64,000 nt of DNA from Cherax quadricarinatus. Lineage: Eukaryota; Arthropoda; Malacostraca; Decapoda; Parastacidae. The notes below the pieces were generated by a model that worked only from the letters and a program-made list of their open reading frames with translations, was not told the DNA's origin and did not search any database. A program made the position numbers and the translations under genes. The DNA lies in assembly GCF_038502225.1 (NCBI RefSeq), contig NC_091340.1, positions 30,556,619-30,620,618 on the forward strand. Reading direction: 5' to 3'. Below are positions 45,400 to 64,000 of this stretch, one piece after another. Positions within the stretch are counted from its first letter, which is position 1; each line of letters opens with the position of its first letter.

Positions 45400-46008
45400 T
45401 GGTTTACATAAATCAATATTTCAGGTATTAAGTATTCTTGACTGGTGGTTTACAGGCGACAGGCAGCCTTAAGGACCCTCGTGTAGTAGATAGTCTTGAA
45501 ACCTAGCACATCAACTATCTTGTAGTAGATATATTTGAAACCTAATCCACCATTCCACCAGGCATGTAAAGAATTTATGGAACTACTCTCTGGTAAGAGA
45601 GATGGTATACCATACAGACAGTGTATGGGAGTGTACCATGGTGTATGAGAGGGCTACCATATATTTAATGTATGGGAGTGTACCATGAAGCACTTACTAA
45701 CCTTTGAAATGGGATCAAAATCACACTAAAGTTAATGAACCATACTATTCTCTCACTAACTACATAGGGATATACCTCATATATGCTTCTCTTTATTCAT
45801 TAAATAGGTCATTTTCTCCTGGATAACGGTAGTTGATGCAAAAGAAGATGAGTGTTACTGTGAGAACATGCAGCACCTTCACAGCAGAAGGCAGAAGAGT
45901 CGCAACTCTGAAAGTGTGATGGCAGGAAACACGTGGAGAATATAGGTGTGGACATCATGTGAAAGTTGTATTGATCCACACACTCTCCCGTGGTCCAGCA
46001 CTCCGAAG
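45400..46008 (+). other. 5' flank / possible 5' UTR of the FReD gene
   Basis: No TATA box or cap site can be chosen. Several ATGs precede 46009, but the frame upstream of 46009 opens only at a GTG (45946), so the ATG at 46009 is the first good start. An upstream non-coding exon cannot be excluded. Confidence 0.35.
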
Positions 46009-58028
<12,020 letters not shown>

Positions 58029-58195
58029 TGGAACAGCGACGACAAGCCCAAGGAGTGAGCTGGAACAACATATCAAGCAGTTCCCACAACATTGTTCCAG
58101 CTTTTCACATAGGCTGGTACAATATATTTTTATTTGTGCAAAGATTTTCCAACATAATCCACTGAGCAGTGCGCTGCAATGGGCCACAATTGCAA

Positions 58196-58201
58196 AATAA
58201 A
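58196..58201 (+). terminator. Polyadenylation signal AATAAA
   Basis: Canonical hexamer 168 bases after the FReD stop; the likely 3' end lies 10-30 bases further. Confidence 0.55.
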
Positions 58202-58229
58202 TGTATACATTATGTACCAATGTACTAGA

Positions 58230-60180
58230 GGACTGTGTTCATTGAGGTATGCTGGTATATCACATTGTTCAGTGAAGTATGTTGGTATATCATAACGCAG
58301 TTACTTGAACTCTCTAAGATTTCTGATGGAAAATAGAATATCTATGTCTATAGTCTAGTTACCACCCCATATTCACTCCCTAAATGAATGTGGTTTGTCG
58401 TCTATGTGGCCTCGGATACACTTACGGGCTTCCATGTGTCCTCATGAACTTTATGACTTAGTCTATGTGTCTTTAAGCACTTCATGACTTGGTCTAGTCT
58501 CTGGGACTTGGTAAAACTTAGTCTCCTCAACTGTTAAGTTGCTTTGTGTTCAGTAACTTTAGGCAATCCAAAAGGTCTTTAATCATCTGTGTACAGTAGT
58601 TTAAATGTAAGGTTGAAGCTAACAAAGTATCTCGGTCTTTATATTGGCCAGAAAATAGCATTAGCTTAATAATATTTTCTGTCTTCAGTAGTTCCTCTCC
58701 TGTGACCTAAGGATAGCTTTATGCAAAGTGAACCCCAAAAAAATAAATACCTCGATTTTTGATTCAGCTTCATGACTGTGTTCAATTACGGAGAATTCTT
58801 GTTCCATTTGTTCTCTTGACTGATGATATATTCCCCATATGGTAACTTATTATATGCACAATTATTTATAATATACCTCAAAAAACACGCTTAGCAAAGT
58901 AAGTGTCTTTGATCTGTAGCAATATCAATCAAGAACACATTAATATCAAGCGAATTTCTGGTAATTTTAGCAGGCCATGTGAGATACTGGCTTTGATACT
59001 TGTCCGTCATAAGTCTTGCAAGATACCAGCTGATAAATACACATGATACATTGTCTCTGGTATCAGTTAATACATGTCCTTGTAACTGAAATGTCTTGTT
59101 AGAAATGTATTGAGGAATGCCAGTGAATGAGAGACCAATATAGTTTAAGATTCTTCAAGTAATGAGTGCAGCTTCTGTCCATTAGTCTTCTTGTTGTGGT
59201 TTATAGGGCACCTTGTGGATCACGCAGTATCCAGCCCTCTGTCGACTAACCGAGGAGCTTTGTCTTCACTCCCTCATTGGTAATTTCACTGGAACAGCCA
59301 AGAGGAAGCCAATGATTTAGCAACAGGAATGATTTAATTTTTAGCTTAAGAATGATACCGACAATATGCGCTTAGATTCCATTTGGTATTATTATCTCTC
59401 CTGTTTGTTCGCGTGGATGATAGTTCCCGCAGTCGATTGCAATGAGGGTAATACTTGTAAGCACTCTGTTAAGGATGGAAAAAATTATATGAAAATAACA
59501 CCTATTTAAAATAGTAAAGAGGGGACCTTGAATTAGAAAGACGTATTGTTAAGGGCCTTCCTCTTGCAGAAGCCACAGATTTTCATCAGAGTTCTGAAAG
59601 TGAAAGTTAAGGGGTAAGAACTTTGCAGATGCATGTGTTCTGACTGGAAGGTACTGGGTGTTTGCGCTGGTGTAATCAGTGGCAGTGTTATGATGGTGCA
59701 AGTATGACCAAGGCGGAGTAACAGATGTCTGTAATTAAGCTGATGTTCGTAATTAAGTTTACTGATCTGTGATGTTCAAGGTGTTCAAGGCAAATTATTT
59801 TTTTTTAGATGATAATTTAACATCATTTAAGGAACTGTTATAGAAAAGGTTAGTGAAAATGCTCTTGGTAATTAGACTAGTTGTGATACATTCTCTAATT
59901 AGCATTGTAATCCACGTAATTAGTGACCTTATAATTGGTGACTAAATTACCTAACTCTAGATAAAAAAAACTGTGATGTTGGTGACTAAAATCTGTGTTG
60001 AGAACTAGAGAACTATAGCTAAAAAATGTTAAAAGTTTATAGTCTAACTGGTTAGCTAGACATAATGAGATTACTAATGTAGTTTGAATGTGATATTTGT
60101 GGGGTTTAAGGGCTGAAGTTTTGAGCTAGGATAGACAAGAGTGAAATGTTGATGGAGACTGCAATGTTCGCTAGGAGAAT
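58230..60180. other. Gene-free, largely non-repetitive region
   Basis: AT-rich sequence with no sustained open frame, RNA gene or tandem array seen. Confidence 0.55.
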
Positions 60181-60184
60181 GGCT

Positions 60185-60345
60185 AGGATATGAGAGGGTG
60201 TTGGAGGGTGGTTCAGCAAGTACTAGAATGGTTCAGAAAGTGCTAGGATGATTCAGAAAGTGCTAGAATGGTTCAGAAAGTGCTAGGATGGTTTAGAAAG
60301 CGCTAGGATGGCTCAGAAAGAGCTAGGATGGTTCACCAAGTGTTA
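60185..60345. repeat. 20-bp repeat 'ggttcagaaagtgctaggat'
   Basis: About seven imperfect copies. Confidence 0.88.
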
Positions 60346-60499
60346 GGGTGCTGGGAGCGTGTGTTGAGGCGTTTAAAAGTTAACATTAATCTTGTTAATC
60401 AGGTTCAGCACAGGTTATGAACAAGGTAGAAGATATTACATGTCAGTGAGATGAGAGAGGAAGGGACAGGAAATGCAGAGCTTTAAATGAAACGTAAGT

Positions 60500-61340
60500 A
60501 AGCTCTATGTAGAGCTTTATCATGATTGATCAAGATATACACTGGGTGACGCATGACTGAACAAAGCTCTACACAAAACGAACATGACTTGATAAAGCTC
60601 TACACAGAGTGAATTAAGACCTGACAAACTCTACATACAATAAACATGAGTTGACAAATCTCTACACAGCTAAACATGAATTGACAAAGCTCTACACAGA
60701 ATGAAATATGACTCGACAAAGCTCTACAGAGAGCAAACATGAACTGACAAAGCTCTACACAGAGTGAAACATGACAAAAGCTCTACGCAGAGTGAAACAT
60801 GATGAAGCTCTACACAGAGTGAAACATGACGAAGCTCTACACAGAGTGAAACATGGCGAAGCTCTACACAGAGTGAAACATGATGAAGCTCTACACAGAG
60901 TGAAACATGACGAAGCTCTACACAGAGTGAAACATGACGAAGCTCTACACAGAGTGAAACATGACGAAGCTCTACACAGAGTGAAACATGACGAAGCTCT
61001 ACACAGAGTGAAACATGGCGGAGCTCTACACAGAGTGAAACATGATGAAGCTCTACACAGAGTGAAACATGACGAAGCTCTACGCAGAGTGAAACATGAT
61101 GAAGCTCTACACAGAGTGAAACATGACGAAGCTCTACACAGAGTGAAACATGACGAAGCTCTACACAGAGTGAAACATGGCGAAGCTCTACACAGAGTGA
61201 AACATGACGAAGCTCTACACAGAGTGAAACATGACGAAGCTCTACACAGAGTGAAACATGACGAAGCTCTACACAGAGTGCAACATAACAAACCTCCACA
61301 CAGAGTAAAACATGACAAAGCTCTACACAGAGCCGATCGT
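60500..61340. repeat. 27-bp minisatellite
   Basis: Units 'gtgaaacatgacgaagctct' plus 'acacaga', regular from 60770 and degenerate before that. The period is a multiple of three, so 9-residue repeat frames are open on both strands. Confidence 0.93.
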
Positions 61341-61674
61341 GACTCTACATAATGAGCAGTGTCAACCAGACACAGGTTGAGATAGAGTAATATAACCTCC
61401 AAATGTTTCTTGCCCTCTCAGAATTAGACAACATCAAAGAATTTAGAAAGGCGAGGAGCGCGAGTGAGCACTCATCCTCTCCCATACTTGAGTATAAGTC
61501 AGTGTCAAGAATGAGTGCCTCGTGCGGATGATAGCTGGATGATAGCCCAGTTATCATCCCAGTATTTATGGCCCAGCGATGGTACAAAAGTTTGAAGGCA
61601 TATTTTTATTGGTATTAATGTGTGTTTACAGTGATGGTGGTTCCTGGCTGAACGAGAAAGATTTTGTTGAACCC
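61341..61674. other. Short spacer
   Basis: Ordinary sequence; an 80-codon minus-strand frame has no support. Confidence 0.4.
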
Positions 61675-63500
61675 AGATACTCAGGTTAATACTTAAACTG
61701 ACTCTTTAACCTCCAGGTTAACACTTAAACTGACTCTTTAACCTCCAGGTTAATACTTAAACTGATTCTTTAACTTCCAGGTTAACACTTAAACTGACTC
61801 TTTAACCTCCAGGTTAATACTTAAACTGACTCTTTAACTTCCAGGTTAACACTTAAACTGACTCTTTAACCTCCAGGTTAATACTTAAACTGACTCTTTA
61901 ACTTCCAGGTTAACACTTAAACTGACTCTTTAACCTCCAGGTTAATACTTAAACTGACTCTTTAACCTCCAGTTTAATACTTAAACTGACTCTTTAACCT
62001 CCAGTTTAATACTTAAACTGACTCTTTAACTTCCAGGTTAATACTTAAACTGACTCTTTAACTTCCAAGTTAATACTTAAACTGACTCTTTAACCTCCAG
62101 GTTAATACTTAAACTGACTCTTTAACCTCCAGGTTAATACTTAAACTGACTCTTTAACTTCCAGGTTAATACTTAAACTGACTCTTTAACTTCCAGGTTA
62201 ATACTTAAACTGACTCTTTAACCTCCAGGTTAATACTTAAACTGACTCTTTAACTTCCAGGTTAATACTTAAACTGATTCTTTAACTTCCAGGTTAACAC
62301 TTAAACTGACTCTTTAACCTCCAGGTTAATACTTAAACTGACTCTTTAACTTCCAGGTTAACACTTAAACTGACTCTTTAACCTCCAGGTTAATACTTAA
62401 ACTGACTCTTTAACTTCCAGGTTAATACTTAAACTGATTCTTTAACTTCCAGGTTAATACTTAAACTGACTCTTTAACCTCCAGGTTAACACTTAAACTG
62501 ACTCTTTAACCTCCAGGTTAATACTTAAACTGACTCTTTAACCTCCAGGTTAATACTTAAACTGACTCTTTAACCTCCAGGTTAACACTTAAACTGACTC
62601 TTTAACCTCCAGGTTAATACTTAAACTGACTCTTTAACCTCCAGGTTAATACTTAAACTGACTCTTTAACCTCCAGGTTAACACTTAAACTGACTCTTTA
62701 ACCTCCAGGTTAATACTTAAACTGACTCTTTAACCTCCAGGTTAACACTTAAACTGACTCTTTAACCTCCAGTTTAATACTTAAACTGACTCTTTAACCT
62801 CCAGGTTAATACTTAAACTGACTCTTTAACTTCCAGGTTAACACTTAAACTGACTCTTTAACCTCCAGGTTAATACTTAAACTGACTCTTTAACCTCCAG
62901 GTTAATACTTAAACTGACTCTTTAACTTCCAGGTTAATACTTAAACTGACTCTTTAACCTCCAGGTTAATACTTAAACTGACTCTTTAACTTCCAGGTTA
63001 ACACTTAAACTGACTCTTTAACCTCCAGGTTAATACTTAAACTGACTCTTTTACCTCCAGGTTAATACTTAAACTGACTCTTTAACCTCCAGGTTAATAC
63101 TTAAACTGACTCTTTAACTTCCAGGTTAATACTTAAACTGACTCTTTAACTTCCAGGTTAATACTTAAACTGACTCTTTAACCTCCAGGTTAATACTTAA
63201 ACTGATTCTTTAACCTCCAGGTTAATACTTAAACTGACTCTTTAACCTCCAGGTTAATACTTAAACTGACTCTTTAACCTCCAGGTTAATACTTAAACTG
63301 ACTCTTTAACCTCCAGGTTAATACTTAAACTGACTCTTTAACTTCCAGGTTAATACTTAAACTGACTCTTTAACCTCCAGGTTAATGAGTAAATTGACTA
63401 TTTAACCTCCAGGTTAATGAGTAAATTGACCATTTAGCCTCCAGGTTAATGAGTTAAATGCTTATGTTACTTCCAGGTTAATGATTTAATTGCGTATGTA
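61675..63500. repeat. 32-bp minisatellite
   Basis: Over 50 tandem copies of a 32-bp unit ('aggttaatacttaaactgac' plus 'tctttaacctcc'), differing mainly at two positions (aat/aac, cct/ctt). It decays after 63385. Confidence 0.96.
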
Positions 63501-63694
63501 ACCTCCAGCTAAACTGACGATTGCTGGAGAGATAATCTAACTGTTGAAGGTTCCCCTTGATGTTAGTTAAAGAATTTGATCCTTGCAACAGAAGCTATTC
63601 TGCCTTTGATTACCTATCATTGAGAAGTACATCTAATTCCTTGGATGAAAAGCCCTTCAGGCACATCAAATAACGTTTCTTGAAAGGACTGGAA

Positions 63695-64000
63695 TTAATA
63701 TTTCTCTCGTTCATCCTAAATTAACAATTAATATTGTTTCTGTTCATCCTAGAAAAAAAAATAATATTTTTCTCGTTCATCCTAGAATAAAAAAATATTG
63801 TTAATGTTCATCCTAAGATAAAAATAAATATTGTTATTTTTCATTCTATAAAAAAAATTAATATTTTTCTCTTGAGTGTTAGAATAAAAACTAATATTTT
63901 TCTCGTTCAACCTAGAAAAATAATATTGGTCACGTTCCTCCTAGAATAAAATATATTGGTCAGATTCATCCTAGAATAAAATATATTGGTCACGTTCATC
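63695..64000. repeat. AT-rich repeat of about 30 bp at window end
   Basis: 'ttcatcctagaataaaa' and 'taatatttttctcg' recur every 30-33 bases and run off the window. Confidence 0.85.

Noticed and set aside
45946..46008. Longer N-terminus for the FReD protein
   Set aside because: It would start at GTG; the ATG at 46009 is followed at once by a signal peptide.
60724..61402. Repeat proteins with 9-residue units
   Set aside because: The 27-bp minisatellite leaves several frames open on both strands; no supporting signals.
61345..61587. 80-codon minus-strand frame
   Set aside because: Starts in a minisatellite edge and shows no domain or signal peptide.

Overview
This is a eukaryotic, repeat-dominated stretch of an arthropod genome. 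The CCTAA (TTAGG-type) telomeric motif, fibrinogen-related coding exons, many tRNA-like SINEs, CR1/Jockey-type LINEs and Penelope-like elements (PLEs), together with long AT, GT, GA and minisatellite tracts, fit a decapod crustacean, possibly a crayfish. That taxonomic call is inference. No prokaryotic operons, CRISPR arrays or rRNA genes were seen.

Only one host protein gene could be built. It is a secreted fibrinogen-related protein (FReD/ficolin/angiopoietin-like) on the plus strand, with four coding exons at 46009-47086, 49468-49573, 55284-55411 and 57841-58028. The GT/AG borders and phases (1, 2, 1) agree, giving a 1500-nt coding sequence (499 residues and a stop) and an AATAAA about 170 nt downstream. 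Its introns are packed with a 20-bp and a 12-bp minisatellite, about 2.3 kb of pyrimidine-rich repeats, a palindromic element, a CR1 fragment carrying a tRNA-derived SINE, PLE tails and an antisense LINE.

Layout: 1-5.8 kb, minisatellites with a degenerate minus-strand LINE; 5.8-9.4 kb, AT/GA microsatellites, paired inverted SINEs and a LINE 3' end; 9.9-12.6 kb, a retroelement gag/protease relic interrupted by a Penelope-family fragment; 13.5-14.0 kb, an interstitial telomere-like array with a 40-bp higher-order unit; 15-20 kb, a 30-bp minisatellite split by a LINE fragment; 20.2-37 kb, a 31-bp minisatellite invaded by a CR1 LINE (esterase ORF1, EN-RT ORF2) and by nested PLEs; 37.4-45.2 kb, successive tandem arrays; 46-58.2 kb, the FReD gene; 58.2-60.2 kb, no gene; 60.2-64 kb, more minisatellites.

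The most informative part is 21.9-37 kb. Three insertions show 12-14-bp target duplications. Inverted PLE dimers have 3' tails at both outer ends, and a 176-bp palindrome of two PLE tails has its own target duplication. PLE tails and several other repeat families share a hairpin-GAAA module resembling degenerate hammerhead ribozymes. None of this could be checked by alignment or folding here; it is read by eye.
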